Notes: a model not told the origin generated them from the sequence alone. A DNA stretch of 64,000 nt from an uncultured Bacteroidia bacterium (GCA_902774045.1 CACYGW010000006.1:1-64000); one strand, 5' to 3'. Counted from the stretch's first letter, positions 24,953-34,790 are shown. Numbers and translations: made by a program.

Positions 24953-26812
24953 ATGACGGCTCTTGAGCTCCTTGCTCCGGCAAGAAACGCACAGATCGGC
25001 ATCGCGGCTATTAACTGCGGTGCCGATGCCGTGTATATAGCAGGGCCAGCCTTCGGAGCCAGAAAAAACGCCGGTAATCCGGTACAGGAAATAAAGACTC
25101 TTTGCGACTACGCCCACCGTTACGGCGCAAAAATTTTTGTAACGGTAAATACCATACTTACAGACAGTCAGCTGGACGATTGCTACGCCCTTATGCTCTC
25201 CCTCAAGGAGGCGGGGGCCGACGCGCTAATAGTACAGGACCCGGCTATTCTGCAGTTGGCCAAAGGTGGCCCGGACGGCAAGGGAGCGCGCATAGACATC
25301 CCCCTTCACGCCTCTACGCAATGCGCAATCCGCACCCCGGAGAAGGCCGCAGCCCTTGAGAAAGCGGGATTCTCGAGACTGGTTCTGGAGCGCCAGCTCT
25401 CCCTGCCCCTTGTAAAAGCCATAAGAAGGGCCGTGGAAGGAGAGATAGAATTCTTTGTGCACGGAGCCCTTTGCGTAAGCTACAGCGGGCAGTGCTATCT
25501 GTCCCACAAACTCTGCGGGCGCAGCGCCAACCGCGGAGAATGCATACAGGCCTGCCGCGCAAGATACGACCTTACAGATTCTGCTGGGAACGTCCTGGCA
25601 AGAAACAAGGCCCTGCTCTCTTTAAAAGACCTCAACCTGATTGAGCGCCTGGAAGATTTGGCAGAGGCTGGGGTATGCTCCTTTAAGATAGAGGGAAGGC
25701 TGAAGAACCTTTCTTACGTAAAAAACACCGTTTCTGCCTATTCCCGCGCCCTTGACGCCTTGGTTGCAAAGGCCCCGGATAAGTATTGCAGGGCCTCTGC
25801 CGGGCGGGTTGCAAGCAGTTTTGAGCCGGACCTTGACAAGACCTTCAACCGCGGATACACCTCGCTCTTTCTTGACGGGAAAAGAGGCCTCTGGGCAGCG
25901 CAGGACACCCCCAAGAGTATGGGGCAGAAATTGGGCAAGGTGCTGTCTGTAAAAGCCCTTGCGGGCGGGATGTCAGAGATAAAGGTAGATACAACTGCCG
26001 CCCTTTCCAATGGCGACGGGTTTGCCTTTGTTTATGGCGATGCTATCTGTGGCGTGCGCGGGGATATCTGCCGTGGCAACACCATTATGTGCAAGAGCGT
26101 TGCCGGGCTTAGGCCAGGGGTTACCCTGTACCGCAACATAAGCGCCGCCTTTGAGAAAGAAATTGACTCGGCCGCCTGCCGCCGCATCATTGACGTAGAA
26201 CTGAAGGTGGGCATCGTCCGGGAAGAAGAAGGAAGATTTATTGTACGGCTGAGCGCCGTAACCTCTGACGGGCGCACGGCCACAATTGAAGAAATGGTTG
26301 ATGCTCCCACGGCTCAGAAGACAGAGAGGATGAAGGAGATTATTCTTGGCAGCCTTTCAAAGTCTGCAGAGCACTATTCTTTTGCAGCCTCATTTGCGGG
26401 GAACTCACCGGAGGCTCTTCCGCTGCTTAGCGCAGCGGCCCTTAACGAACTAAGGCGCCGGACGGCAGCCCTTCTGGACCTGCAGCCCTGTCTTGGGGCG
26501 CCTCTAAGGAAGATTGCCATCCCCCAAGAAATACTTCTGGGACAAGGAGAGGCCACGTATAAGGACAACGTGGCCAACTCCATAAGTGCCAAGCTCTATG
26601 GCGGGGGTTCCGTAAGTTCTTACGAAACAACTCATTATGAAAAGGTTGAACTTATGAGGAGCCGCTACTGCATTCGTCACGAACTTGGTCTTTGCCCCAA
26701 GCAGTCCTCCGGTAAAGGCGGGGTTGCAGAAAATCTTTATCTTACCGGGAACGGAAAGCCGCTTGAGTTGCAGTTCCACTGCGACGTCTGCGAGATGGCC
26801 GTAGTGGGCTAG
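24953..26812 (+). CDS. U32-family protein (RNA hydroxylation type)
   Basis: A 619-residue member of 'peptidase' U32. Studied relatives (TrhP/YegQ, RlhA) are needed for 5-hydroxylation of tRNA or 23S rRNA, not proteolysis. The family signature is clear: EFFVHGALCVSYSGQCYLS near residue 165, followed by the conserved cysteines in RGECIQACR. Further cysteines near the end (CPKQSS, FHCDVCEMAV) may complete an iron-sulfur site. Whether it acts on tRNA or rRNA is not resolved. Confidence 0.85.
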   Translation: MTALELLAPARNAQIGIAAINCGADAVYIAGPAFGARKNAGNPVQEIKTLCDYAHRYGAKIFVTVNTILTDSQLDDCYALMLSLKEAGADALIVQDPAILQLAKGGPDGKGARIDIPLHASTQCAIRTPEKAAALEKAGFSRLVLERQLSLPLVKAIRRAVEGEIEFFVHGALCVSYSGQCYLSHKLCGRSANRGECIQACRARYDLTDSAGNVLARNKALLSLKDLNLIERLEDLAEAGVCSFKIEGRLKNLSYVKNTVSAYSRALDALVAKAPDKYCRASAGRVASSFEPDLDKTFNRGYTSLFLDGKRGLWAAQDTPKSMGQKLGKVLSVKALAGGMSEIKVDTTAALSNGDGFAFVYGDAICGVRGDICRGNTIMCKSVAGLRPGVTLYRNISAAFEKEIDSAACRRIIDVELKVGIVREEEGRFIVRLSAVTSDGRTATIEEMVDAPTAQKTERMKEIILGSLSKSAEHYSFAASFAGNSPEALPLLSAAALNELRRRTAALLDLQPCLGAPLRKIAIPQEILLGQGEATYKDNVANSISAKLYGGGSVSSYETTHYEKVELMRSRYCIRHELGLCPKQSSGKGGVAENLYLTGNGKPLELQFHCDVCEMAVVG

Positions 26813-26826
26813 GGCCTAACGCGGCC

Positions 26827-27990
26827 CTAGTATCGCTCTACAAAATCAAAGGTGACTTCTACTTCTCCAAAACGCCCCGGCTCTTTACGATACTTGTCAA
26901 AATAGTCGTAGGACAGGGAACCCCTCCAGACAATATCGTCCTGTGAACGATAGGGAATATCCACATTGAAACCGTAGGTCTTGGACTTAATCTTTACCTC
27001 CCCCACTGCGTTCCAATGGGTCCAGGTGCCTCCGTCATCTTCTGTAATCATGAAGGCGCAACGCTCCAGCTGGTCTGTCCAGTTATCTACAAGTATGGTG
27101 TTGATTCTCTGCGGAATGCCCACTTCCTTGCGCCTTACCTCTATCATAAAGTCTGTAATGTAGGGGTTGTAGAGTTTAAGTTCCGCCTCCGTGGCGGCAT
27201 TAAAGTTCTCTACGCTGCCGCACTTGATAAAGAACTCCGACCCTCCGGCAAGCCAGGAGTCGTAGTTACTAAGCATAGTGAAGCTGCTTAGGACCAGGGT
27301 TTTAAGCGGCGCGCCCGTTTCTCTTTTACCTATTATTATTTCTGCATCGTCCTCTCCCTGGGCAAGTTCCCTCCTAAGGAGTTCAAGTGAGGTGTAGGTG
27401 GCGTCGTCATTGGCGTTTACAATCCAGACCGGATTCTCTGCGGCATAGGCCTCGTTAACCACTATCTCCTTTACCTTCACGGAGCCGTCTTCGTTCTTGG
27501 ATAGCTGATAGGCAATGTTGGAGGAAGAGCCGTCGCCGGGGTCGAAGGTAATGGCGGGGTAAGAGGTCTTGTCCCATTTGTCGTACCAGGGCCAGTAGAG
27601 CTGCAGGCCGGAGTTCTGCAGGTCAGAGGCGCTGAAGGGGGTCTCCCCGGCCTTGGTTCCGGAAAGATATTCTGCAATCATATCCTTAAGAGGCACAGAA
27701 TAGTTTTTGGGAGTGGCCTTGGTGGTTTTGTCTCCAACGCCTGCTCCGGGCAGGGTAAACAGGTCTTCCATAGTGTATTCCTCGTCGTAACCATTCCGGG
27801 AAGAGGAGCTTACGGCGTCGAACACCTCTCCAAGCTGCTCGGCTCCAAGAGGAAGGGAAGAGAGCATACGCGCCACATCCCGGGACGACACCAAGCCCTT
27901 AAGGTCTGTGTCGGAATCAGGGAGAGCGTGGTCTATCTGCTCGCAGGAGAGCAGAAAAGCAAAGGTTAGGAATAATAAAATATGTCTCAT
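26827..27990 (-). CDS. Putative lipoprotein, unknown function
   Basis: Start chosen at 27990 (387 residues), which gives a proper lipoprotein signal with lipobox FLLSC (Cys16). The middle is acidic and Ser-rich; the C-terminal part contains aromatic beta-strand-like segments (WTHWNAVGEVKIKSKTYG) and ends FGEVEVTFDFVERY. No family recognised. It faces the U32 gene and has its own promoter box upstream of a hairpin in the leader. Confidence 0.65.
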   Translation of the reverse strand: MRHILLFLTFAFLLSCEQIDHALPDSDTDLKGLVSSRDVARMLSSLPLGAEQLGEVFDAVSSSSRNGYDEEYTMEDLFTLPGAGVGDKTTKATPKNYSVPLKDMIAEYLSGTKAGETPFSASDLQNSGLQLYWPWYDKWDKTSYPAITFDPGDGSSSNIAYQLSKNEDGSVKVKEIVVNEAYAAENPVWIVNANDDATYTSLELLRRELAQGEDDAEIIIGKRETGAPLKTLVLSSFTMLSNYDSWLAGGSEFFIKCGSVENFNAATEAELKLYNPYITDFMIEVRRKEVGIPQRINTILVDNWTDQLERCAFMITEDDGGTWTHWNAVGEVKIKSKTYGFNVDIPYRSQDDIVWRGSLSYDYFDKYRKEPGRFGEVEVTFDFVERY

Positions 27991-28019
27991 AACAAAAAAC
28001 TTTTTGCAAAGAGACAGAT

Positions 28020-28048
28020 AAAAAAGGGTTTGCAAAAAAATGCAAACC
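28020..28048 (-). terminator. Hairpin with T-run between prmC and the lipoprotein gene
   Basis: GGTTTGCA (28027-28034) and TGCAAACC (28041-28048) form a perfect 8-bp inverted repeat. On the minus strand it is followed by CTTTTTT, as in an intrinsic terminator for mrcA-ddl-prmC. It also lies downstream of the -7 box at 28058, so it would be in the 5' leader of the lipoprotein transcript. Confidence 0.65.
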
Positions 28049-28057
28049 ATTATTTAA

Positions 28058-28065
28058 CAAAAATA
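28058..28065 (-). promoter_or_regulatory. -7 box upstream of the lipoprotein hairpin
   Basis: TATTTTTG on the minus strand, just after the prmC stop codon. A transcript from it would run through the hairpin at 28020-28048 before reaching the lipoprotein start at 27990. Confidence 0.4.
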
Positions 28066-28068
28066 GCC

Positions 28069-28944
28069 TTACAGCGCAGTAGAAGGGCGTTTTTGATAAG
28101 TAATAAAACGCTTTTTCCCAAAGAAATCTTCTTCTGTGCCAACGTTAATAAAGCCCTCGGCGGCAAAAACGGCGGCAACTTCGCGCCCAAAATTCTCGTT
28201 TATCTCCGTTATGCCGTGGCCGCTGTCGGCAAGAAGAAGGCGGCTCCACCGGGCAATGGCCCTGTAAAAAAGAAGAGGATCGTCAGAGGGCACAAAAAGG
28301 GCAAGGGCGGGCTCGTGCTCCAGCACGTTCGGCCGCATAAGCGGCTTTTCGCTCTCTAAAATGTAAGGAGGATTGGAAACTATCAGCCCGAAATTACCTA
28401 AACCCGCAGGCGGAGCCCCCAAAACATCGGCCTGGATAAATACCGGGGGTGCAAAATCCTTGGGGATGGCATCGCCAAGGGAGGTGGCCTGCGAGGAGGC
28501 AACGGAGAGTGCCACAGGGGAGATGTCCACCCCTACCACATCCCGGCATCCGGCCAAAAGGGCAATGGACCAGGCTATGCATCCGCTTCCGGTACAGAGG
28601 TCCAGAACGCGGGCGGGCTTAAGTGTAACGGCCCGTCGCACGATGTCTTCTGTCTCCGGGCGGGGAATGAGCACGCCGGGGCGCACGGCAAAGCGCAGGC
28701 CGCAAAACTCTGCGTAGCCAAGCACGTACTGGATGGGCTCTCCTTTGGCAAGACGGGAAAGAGCCTGCTGCAAAGGTTCCTCAAGCGTGGGAGGAATCCT
28801 GTACTCAGGCTCTGTAATGTGAGTGTGCCGGCCTGTTCCCAGAAGGTCCTGGGTTAGCCAGAGAACTATGCTGCGCGCCTCTTCCCGGGGGTACAGCCCC
28901 AGAAGGGCCCTGGTGGCCTCGTCTATGAAGGAAGAGAGGAGCAT
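28069..28944 (-). CDS. prmC: Release factor glutamine methyltransferase
   Basis: Methylates the GGQ glutamine of RF1 and RF2. The real start is the ATG at 28944 (291 residues); the open frame upstream of it lies inside ddl. Residues ~15-90 are the PrmC N-domain with EPIQYVLGYAEF. The methyltransferase domain has VLDLCTGSGCIAWSIA and the catalytic NPPY in IVSNPPYILESE. Start and ddl stop overlap (TGATG). Confidence 0.93.
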   Translation of the reverse strand: MLLSSFIDEATRALLGLYPREEARSIVLWLTQDLLGTGRHTHITEPEYRIPPTLEEPLQQALSRLAKGEPIQYVLGYAEFCGLRFAVRPGVLIPRPETEDIVRRAVTLKPARVLDLCTGSGCIAWSIALLAGCRDVVGVDISPVALSVASSQATSLGDAIPKDFAPPVFIQADVLGAPPAGLGNFGLIVSNPPYILESEKPLMRPNVLEHEPALALFVPSDDPLLFYRAIARWSRLLLADSGHGITEINENFGREVAAVFAAEGFINVGTEEDFFGKKRFITYQKRPSTAL

Positions 28945-29963
28945 CAAGCGCTCTCTATTATCTCTGTAAGGAAATCTGTCATATCCAGACCTGCGGCGCG
29001 TACCATCTTGGGCACAAGAGACGCATTGGTCATACCGGGAATTGTGTTCACCTCCAGGAAGTAAAGAGCGTCGGGGCCGCTGATGTAATCTACCCTGACT
29101 ACTCCGGAGCAGCCAAGACGGCCGTAAATTTTGCAGGTGGTCTCCTGAATAAGAGCAGAAAGGGCCTTGTCTATTTCTGCAGGGCATACCTCCTCGCTGC
29201 TGCCGTTGTACTTGGCGTCATAGTCAAAATACTCGTTGCGGGTGATGATTTCTATGACTGGAAGAGCCTTAACCGTGGAATCGCTTGCGCGATAGGCGGC
29301 ACAGGTGAACTCCCTGCCGGGGATGGCCTTTTCTACAATAACGGTCTCGCCCTCTGTAAAGGCACGGCTCATTGCCTGGACCATCTTATCCTCTGAATGG
29401 ACTTTGGTCACCCCAAAGCTGGACCCACCGTTGGTGGGTTTTACGAATACGGGATAGCCGATGCTGTCCGTTACCTTGCCGCAGAATTCTGCGAGGTCTC
29501 CGCTGCCCTTGCGAAACAGAAGGTCGGGGGCCAGATTTACGTAATCTACGTCCCTTAGGTAACTCTTGCAGGAGTATTTGTCAAAGGTAACTGCCGACAC
29601 AAAGGAACTGCAGCTGCTAAAGGGAATGCCTATAATCTCCAGGTAGCCCTGCAAAAGGCCGTTCTCTCCCGGAGTTCCGTGCTGCATTATGAAGGCAAAG
29701 TCAAACTTTATTGTCTCTCCGTAAATATTTACGGAAAAGTCGTTCTTGTTAATCTCCGGACGGGCCTCTTCCGGGAACTTAATTCTCATTGCCCCTTTTT
29801 TGCGGAAAGATACAAGATGCCACTTGCCAAAACGGGCAAAAATCTCGTAAATGCTGTACTTGGAATCGTCTATCCTGGAGGCCGTGAACTCTCCGCTCCT
29901 GCAGGAGATTTCCCACTCGGAAGAGTCGCTTCCGTAAATGACCGCTATGTTATTGTATTTCAT
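28944..29963 (-). CDS. ddl: D-alanine--D-alanine ligase
   Basis: Makes the D-Ala-D-Ala end of peptidoglycan precursors. ATP-grasp motifs are visible: FVKPTNGGSSFGVTKV near residue 175, PGREFTCAAY near 220, and the metal site FLEVNTIPGMTNASLVPKM near the end. Length 339 fits. Gene order mrcA-ddl-prmC with spacing of 9 and -1 bases suggests one operon for wall growth plus translation release. Confidence 0.95.
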   Translation of the reverse strand: MKYNNIAVIYGSDSSEWEISCRSGEFTASRIDDSKYSIYEIFARFGKWHLVSFRKKGAMRIKFPEEARPEINKNDFSVNIYGETIKFDFAFIMQHGTPGENGLLQGYLEIIGIPFSSCSSFVSAVTFDKYSCKSYLRDVDYVNLAPDLLFRKGSGDLAEFCGKVTDSIGYPVFVKPTNGGSSFGVTKVHSEDKMVQAMSRAFTEGETVIVEKAIPGREFTCAAYRASDSTVKALPVIEIITRNEYFDYDAKYNGSSEEVCPAEIDKALSALIQETTCKIYGRLGCSGVVRVDYISGPDALYFLEVNTIPGMTNASLVPKMVRAAGLDMTDFLTEIIESA

Positions 29964-29972
29964 AAGATATTG

Positions 29973-32333
29973 TTAGTCAAAATAATACTCCGCGCCCGGA
30001 TTGGATGCCTCTGAAAGGGCGTCCTCGTCACCTCCGCTGCAGCTAAGGTCAAGGTGCATATCGGCCGGCATGCTGAATACATCTGTCTCTGACACCCCAA
30101 GGGTACCGTCCCTGAGCACCTTCTGCATAAAGATACCCCAGATTGGCAGGGCCATATTGGAGCCGCTTCCCAGAGCCAGGCTCTGGAAGTGCACCTGACG
30201 GTCCTCGCCTCCTACCCAGATACCGGCGGTGATGGTGGGAGTATAGCCTATGAACCAACCGTCGGAGTTGTCGTTGGTGGTTCCCGTCTTGCCGGCAATC
30301 TGCCCCTTTAACTGGTACTTGGAACGCAATCTTGCGCCGGTTCCCTGATTGATTACACCCTGCATAAGGTTGGCCATAAGGTAGGCGGTCTCCTGGCTTA
30401 TGGCTTCTTTGCTGGTGGGGCTGAATTCTGCCAGGGTATTGCCCTGGTTATCCTCTATTGCTGTAACAAAGATAGGAGAAGTGTACACACCCTTTGAAGG
30501 GAAGGTGTTGTATGCGGCCACCATCTCGTAGAGGGAAAGGTCTGCCGGACCAACGCAGAGCGACGGCACGACATCTATGTGGCTGGTGATACCCATCTGA
30601 CGCATCATCCCGGCCATGGCCTCCGGCCCGAACTGCTTCATAAGGTAGGCCGATATGTTGTTGGAAGAATGCGTGAGACCCCATTTAAGGGTTACGGTCT
30701 TGCCAATCCACTCGTCCTTATCCGTACTTCGCGGGGTCCAGGTGGTATCGTTAACTATGAAGGACTGGGGGATGCAGACGGCTTTGTCGCAAGGGGTAAG
30801 ACCGCCCTGCATGGCCAGTGTGTATAGGAACGGTTTGATGGTGGACCCAACCTGCCTCTTGCCCTGACGCACGTTGTCGTACTTGAAGTACCTGTAGTTG
30901 GGGCCGCCCACGTAGGCCTTTATGTGCCCGGTGCCCGGCTCCATCGCCATAAATGAAGCGCGGAGGAAAGACTTGTAATACCGGATGGAATCGTCCGGAG
31001 TCATAGTGGTATCTGCGTATCCCGGGCTCTTCCAGGAGAATACCCTCATTTTAACCGGCTGACGGAAGCTGGCCATAATCTCTGACTCGCTGGCGCCGCG
31101 GTTCTTCATCACGCGGTAACGGTCGCTCCAGCGGCGGGCGTTCTGCATCAACCTGTCTACGGTTGCCTTTGGAACATCATTGGAGAAGGGCCTGTTTGTC
31201 TTCCACCTTAGGTCTGTAAAGAAGCTCTTCTGAAGCTCTTTTCCAAGATGCTCTGCAACAGCCTCTTCTGCATATTTCTGCATCTTGTAATTAATAGTGG
31301 TATGGATGCGGAGGCCGTCTTTGTCAAGGCTGTACTTGCTGCCGTCCGGCTTAAAGTTCTTGTTTAGCCAGCCGTAAAGCTCGTCATTAGCCCAGAGCAG
31401 AGAGTCCAGTACATAGTCCTCTTTAATCTGATACTTTGACTTTACGGGCTCGGTGGCATTCATATAGCGCCTTAGCATATCCCTGAAGTAGGCGGCGTGC
31501 CCGGCGTTGTGGTCCTGCACCTGATAGGAAAGCAGGATGGGAAGTTCCCGGAGGGAGTCGCACTCCGCCCTGGTAATGTACCCGGCCTTCTGCATCTGCC
31601 CAAGCACGAAGTTCCTTCTCTGCAGCGAGCGCTCCGGATTGGAAACAGGATTGTAGCGGGTGGGCTTGTTTACCATACCTATGAGCATTGCGCTTTCTTC
31701 TACGGTAAGGTCTATGGGGTCTTTTGCAAAGAAAGTCTGGGAGGCCGACTTTATACCGTAAGCGCCGCTCCCGAAGAAGACAGTGTTAAGGTACATATTT
31801 ACAATCTCTTCCTTGGTATAGTCCCTCTCCAATTTAACGGCCGTTACCCATTCTGACATCTTGGCCCAGATAAGGCCAAGCCCGTGGGCGCTTCCGCCGC
31901 CGCCCTCCTCCAGATTCTTTCTGGTGTCGAACAGGTTCTTTGCCACCTGCTGCGAAAGGGTACTTCCGCCGCCCTGGCTGCGGTCTCCGCCAAGCAGGGT
32001 CTTGAAGAGCACACGGCCAAGACTTGTAAAGTCTATGCCCGAGTGGTTGTAGAAGCGGGCGTCCTCCGTGGCCACGGCTGCCTGCACAAGGAAGGGAGAG
32101 AGCTCGTCGTACCGCACATAGGACCTGTTTTCTATATGGAAGGTGGTAAGAATCTCGCCGTCCTCTGCAATGATCTGGGTGGCCAGTTTACTCTCCGGGT
32201 TCTCCAATTCCTCTCCGGAAGGGAGGTCCGCAAAAAGCGTAACTGCCAATAAAAGAAGGAATAACACTGCAAAAGGAGAAGCGAATGCAATCCAGCACCA
32301 CTTTATAATTTTTTTCTTGGTTTCTTCTTTCAT
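29973..32333 (-). CDS. mrcA: Class A penicillin-binding protein (PBP1A type)
   Basis: Bifunctional peptidoglycan glycosyltransferase and transpeptidase, anchored by one helix at residues ~10-33. GT51 motifs: AVATEDARFYNHSGID near residue 90 and GGSTLSQQVAKNL near 120. Transpeptidase motifs: the serine in GSTIKPFLY near 505, SSN in THSSNNIS, and KTG in AGKTGTTND near 680. The C-terminus is acidic. Length 786 is normal. Confidence 0.95.
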   Translation of the reverse strand: MKEETKKKIIKWCWIAFASPFAVLFLLLLAVTLFADLPSGEELENPESKLATQIIAEDGEILTTFHIENRSYVRYDELSPFLVQAAVATEDARFYNHSGIDFTSLGRVLFKTLLGGDRSQGGGSTLSQQVAKNLFDTRKNLEEGGGGSAHGLGLIWAKMSEWVTAVKLERDYTKEEIVNMYLNTVFFGSGAYGIKSASQTFFAKDPIDLTVEESAMLIGMVNKPTRYNPVSNPERSLQRRNFVLGQMQKAGYITRAECDSLRELPILLSYQVQDHNAGHAAYFRDMLRRYMNATEPVKSKYQIKEDYVLDSLLWANDELYGWLNKNFKPDGSKYSLDKDGLRIHTTINYKMQKYAEEAVAEHLGKELQKSFFTDLRWKTNRPFSNDVPKATVDRLMQNARRWSDRYRVMKNRGASESEIMASFRQPVKMRVFSWKSPGYADTTMTPDDSIRYYKSFLRASFMAMEPGTGHIKAYVGGPNYRYFKYDNVRQGKRQVGSTIKPFLYTLAMQGGLTPCDKAVCIPQSFIVNDTTWTPRSTDKDEWIGKTVTLKWGLTHSSNNISAYLMKQFGPEAMAGMMRQMGITSHIDVVPSLCVGPADLSLYEMVAAYNTFPSKGVYTSPIFVTAIEDNQGNTLAEFSPTSKEAISQETAYLMANLMQGVINQGTGARLRSKYQLKGQIAGKTGTTNDNSDGWFIGYTPTITAGIWVGGEDRQVHFQSLALGSGSNMALPIWGIFMQKVLRDGTLGVSETDVFSMPADMHLDLSCSGGDEDALSEASNPGAEYYFD

Positions 32334-32336
32334 TTT

Positions 32337-32350
32337 TTAACTATAGTTAA
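32337..32350. promoter_or_regulatory. 14-bp perfect palindrome in the mrcA leader
   Basis: TTAACTATAGTTAA lies between the -7 box at 32379 and the mrcA start at 32333. Its place and symmetry suit a dimeric regulator, but no regulator is known. Confidence 0.35.
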
Positions 32351-32378
32351 ACGGAGGAACACTCCCCTTTAAAGATTA

Positions 32379-32386
32379 CAAAAATA
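32379..32386 (-). promoter_or_regulatory. -7 box for mrcA-ddl-prmC
   Basis: TATTTTTG on the minus strand, 46 bases before the mrcA start. Confidence 0.5.
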
Positions 32387-32471
32387 GCAACAAAATTTGG
32401 AAAAATTCAAAACAGCCCTTTACTTTGCAGCGATTTTTTAATGGCGCGATGCGCAAAAATAAAACTTAAGT

Positions 32472-34751
32472 ATGAAGAATCTGCTTATCGTGGAGTCGCC
32501 GGGAAAGGTAAAAACCATCCAAAAATATTTGGGGGAAGATTTTACCGTGAAGGCAAGCATCGGACACATCAGGGACCTTGGCCAAAAAGGTATGGGGGTG
32601 GACATCAACAATGGATTCCAGCCTAAATACGAGATTCCGGAAGATAAAAAGAAGGTTGTCGCAGAGCTTAAGAAACTTGCAGATAAGGCAGATATGGTAT
32701 GGCTGGCTTCCGATGAAGACCGCGAGGGAGAAGCCATAGCCTGGCATCTTTTTGATACCCTTGGGCTATCGGAAGACAAGTCTAAGCGCATTGTATTTCA
32801 CGAGATTACAAAGAACGCCATTCAGCAGGCAATAAAAACCCCCAGAAACATAGACATAAACCTTGTTCACGCCCAGCAGGCAAGAAGGGTGCTTGACCGT
32901 CTTGTGGGGTTTGAACTCTCCCCTATCCTATGGAAGAAAATCCAGCCCAAGCTTAGCGCAGGGCGCGTGCAGAGCGTGGCCCTTAGGCTGGTGGTAGACA
33001 GGGAGAGGGAGATTATGGCCTTCAAAAAGGAAGCATCGTACCGGATAGAGGCAGACTTCCACCCGGAGGGCACAAAGTCCAATGTAAAGGTAAAGGCTGT
33101 TCTGGGCAAGAAGTTCGCCACCATAGAGGAAGCAGAGGCTTTCCTTAAAGACAGTATCGGCTCTGAATATACCGTAGAAGATATTGTTTCAAAGGATGGT
33201 GTTCGCACGCCGGCTGCGCCTTTTACCACTTCTACCCTTCAGCAGGAGGCGTCACGCAAGCTTAAAATGTCCGTGAGCACCACTATGCGCCTTGCCCAGA
33301 GTCTGTACGAAAGGGGTCTTATTACCTATATGCGTACAGATTCCACCAATCTGTCTTCCCTTGCAATAAATACCGCCAAGGGGTTCATCTGCGATAACTT
33401 CGGGGATGAATACTCCAGGCCAAGGCAATATACCACCCACTCCAAGGGCGCCCAGGAGGCCCACGAGGCCATACGCCCCACCTTTATAGAGAACACCTCC
33501 ATTGAGGGAACACCCCAGGAGAAAAGGTTGTACGATCTTATCTGGAAGCGCACCATGGCCTCCCAGATGGCCGACGCCAAGATACTAAAGACCGATATTA
33601 CCGTCAAGGGCGACAAGCGCCCGGAGCCTTTTAACATACAGGCCAGCAGGATTTTGTTCGATGGTTTCCTTAAACTTTACATTGAGGGATCGGACGACGC
33701 CGAGGGTGAGGACGGAGAAGTGCTCATCCCCAAATTGGATATAGGCCAGAAGATGAACCTTCTGCAAATGAGGGGTGAGTGTAAATTCTCCCAGCCGCCG
33801 CTAAGGTACTCGGAGGCTTCGCTGGTTAAGAAACTGGAAGAACTTGGAATAGGTCGTCCTTCCACCTATGCTCCTACGATTACCACCCTTACAACCGGCC
33901 GCGGCTATGTTGCCAAGGGAGACAAACCGGGAGAAAAGGTAAAGGTAGTGAACCTTTTGCTGGAGGGCAGCACCATAAGCCGCCACGAGAAGACGGAAGT
34001 CATTGGCGCAGAGAGAGGTAAACTCCTTCCCCAGGAGATTGGACTTCTGGTAACGGACTACCTTATGAATAACTTTGGCCAGGTGATGGATTATGATTTT
34101 ACGGCTACGGTAGAGAAGGACTTCGACCTTATAGCCTCCGGAAATCTTGTCTGGAACTCTGTAATTTCTGACTTTTATACCCCCTTCCACCAGAGGGTAG
34201 ATTCCGCCCTGGAGACTAAGAATTATAACCGTCCGGAGAAAGAACTTGGCCTGGAGCCGGGCACCGGTGCTCCGGTTAGGGCCAAGTTCGGACAATGGGG
34301 GCCCTACATACAGATAGGAGAGGGCGAGGACAGGAAGTTCGCCCGCCTTGCTCCCGGCCAGCTTATAGAAACTATCACCCTTGAAGAGGCTCTTAAACTC
34401 TTTGAGCTGCCCAGAACAGTGGGACAGCTTGACGGAGAGGATATTGTGGCCACCAAGGGACGTTTTGGCCCCTACCTTAGGCACGCCGGCAAGAACTACT
34501 CCCTGCCCAAGGGCTGCAACCCCATAACCGTAACGCTGGAGGAATGTCAGAATATTATAAAGGAAAGTTCCTCTGTATCAGGCAATGGCGTTCTGGCAGA
34601 GTTTTCCGGTTCCGGAATTCAGGTTCTCAAGGGACGATACGGCCCTTACATCAAGCAGAACGGGACTAATTACAAAATTCCACGTGGGGTTGATGCGGCC
34701 TCAATTTCGGAAGAAAAGTGCCTGGAAATTATTAAATTGGCAAAAAAATAA
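32472..34751 (+). CDS. topA: DNA topoisomerase I
   Basis: Relaxes negative supercoils. The Toprim domain opens with LLIVESPGKVKTIQKYLG and has LASDEDREGEAIAWHLF near residue 75. The catalytic tyrosine is in GLITYMRTDSTNL near residue 285. No C4 zinc fingers are seen; the C-terminus instead holds three short repeats of the type GRFGPYL (FGQWGPYIQIG, KGRFGPYLRHA, KGRYGPYIKQN). Length 759 is close to other Bacteroidota TopA. The start at 32472 is preceded by a weaker box, TACTTTG, about 40 bases upstream. Confidence 0.96.
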   Translation: MKNLLIVESPGKVKTIQKYLGEDFTVKASIGHIRDLGQKGMGVDINNGFQPKYEIPEDKKKVVAELKKLADKADMVWLASDEDREGEAIAWHLFDTLGLSEDKSKRIVFHEITKNAIQQAIKTPRNIDINLVHAQQARRVLDRLVGFELSPILWKKIQPKLSAGRVQSVALRLVVDREREIMAFKKEASYRIEADFHPEGTKSNVKVKAVLGKKFATIEEAEAFLKDSIGSEYTVEDIVSKDGVRTPAAPFTTSTLQQEASRKLKMSVSTTMRLAQSLYERGLITYMRTDSTNLSSLAINTAKGFICDNFGDEYSRPRQYTTHSKGAQEAHEAIRPTFIENTSIEGTPQEKRLYDLIWKRTMASQMADAKILKTDITVKGDKRPEPFNIQASRILFDGFLKLYIEGSDDAEGEDGEVLIPKLDIGQKMNLLQMRGECKFSQPPLRYSEASLVKKLEELGIGRPSTYAPTITTLTTGRGYVAKGDKPGEKVKVVNLLLEGSTISRHEKTEVIGAERGKLLPQEIGLLVTDYLMNNFGQVMDYDFTATVEKDFDLIASGNLVWNSVISDFYTPFHQRVDSALETKNYNRPEKELGLEPGTGAPVRAKFGQWGPYIQIGEGEDRKFARLAPGQLIETITLEEALKLFELPRTVGQLDGEDIVATKGRFGPYLRHAGKNYSLPKGCNPITVTLEECQNIIKESSSVSGNGVLAEFSGSGIQVLKGRYGPYIKQNGTNYKIPRGVDAASISEEKCLEIIKLAKK

Positions 34752-34760
34752 TTTTATCTA

Positions 34761-34790
34761 TTTGGAAATTGAAATAAAAATATAACTTTG
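34761..34790 (+). promoter_or_regulatory. Promoter of the Lrp-type gene
   Basis: TTTG, 18 bases, TAACTTTG: a good Bacteroidota promoter starting ten bases after the topA stop codon. Confidence 0.65.

Noticed and set aside
28945..29187. 81-residue N-terminal extension of prmC
   Set aside because: The extension lies in a shadow frame of ddl; the TGATG overlap at 28944 is the natural start and gives the normal length.
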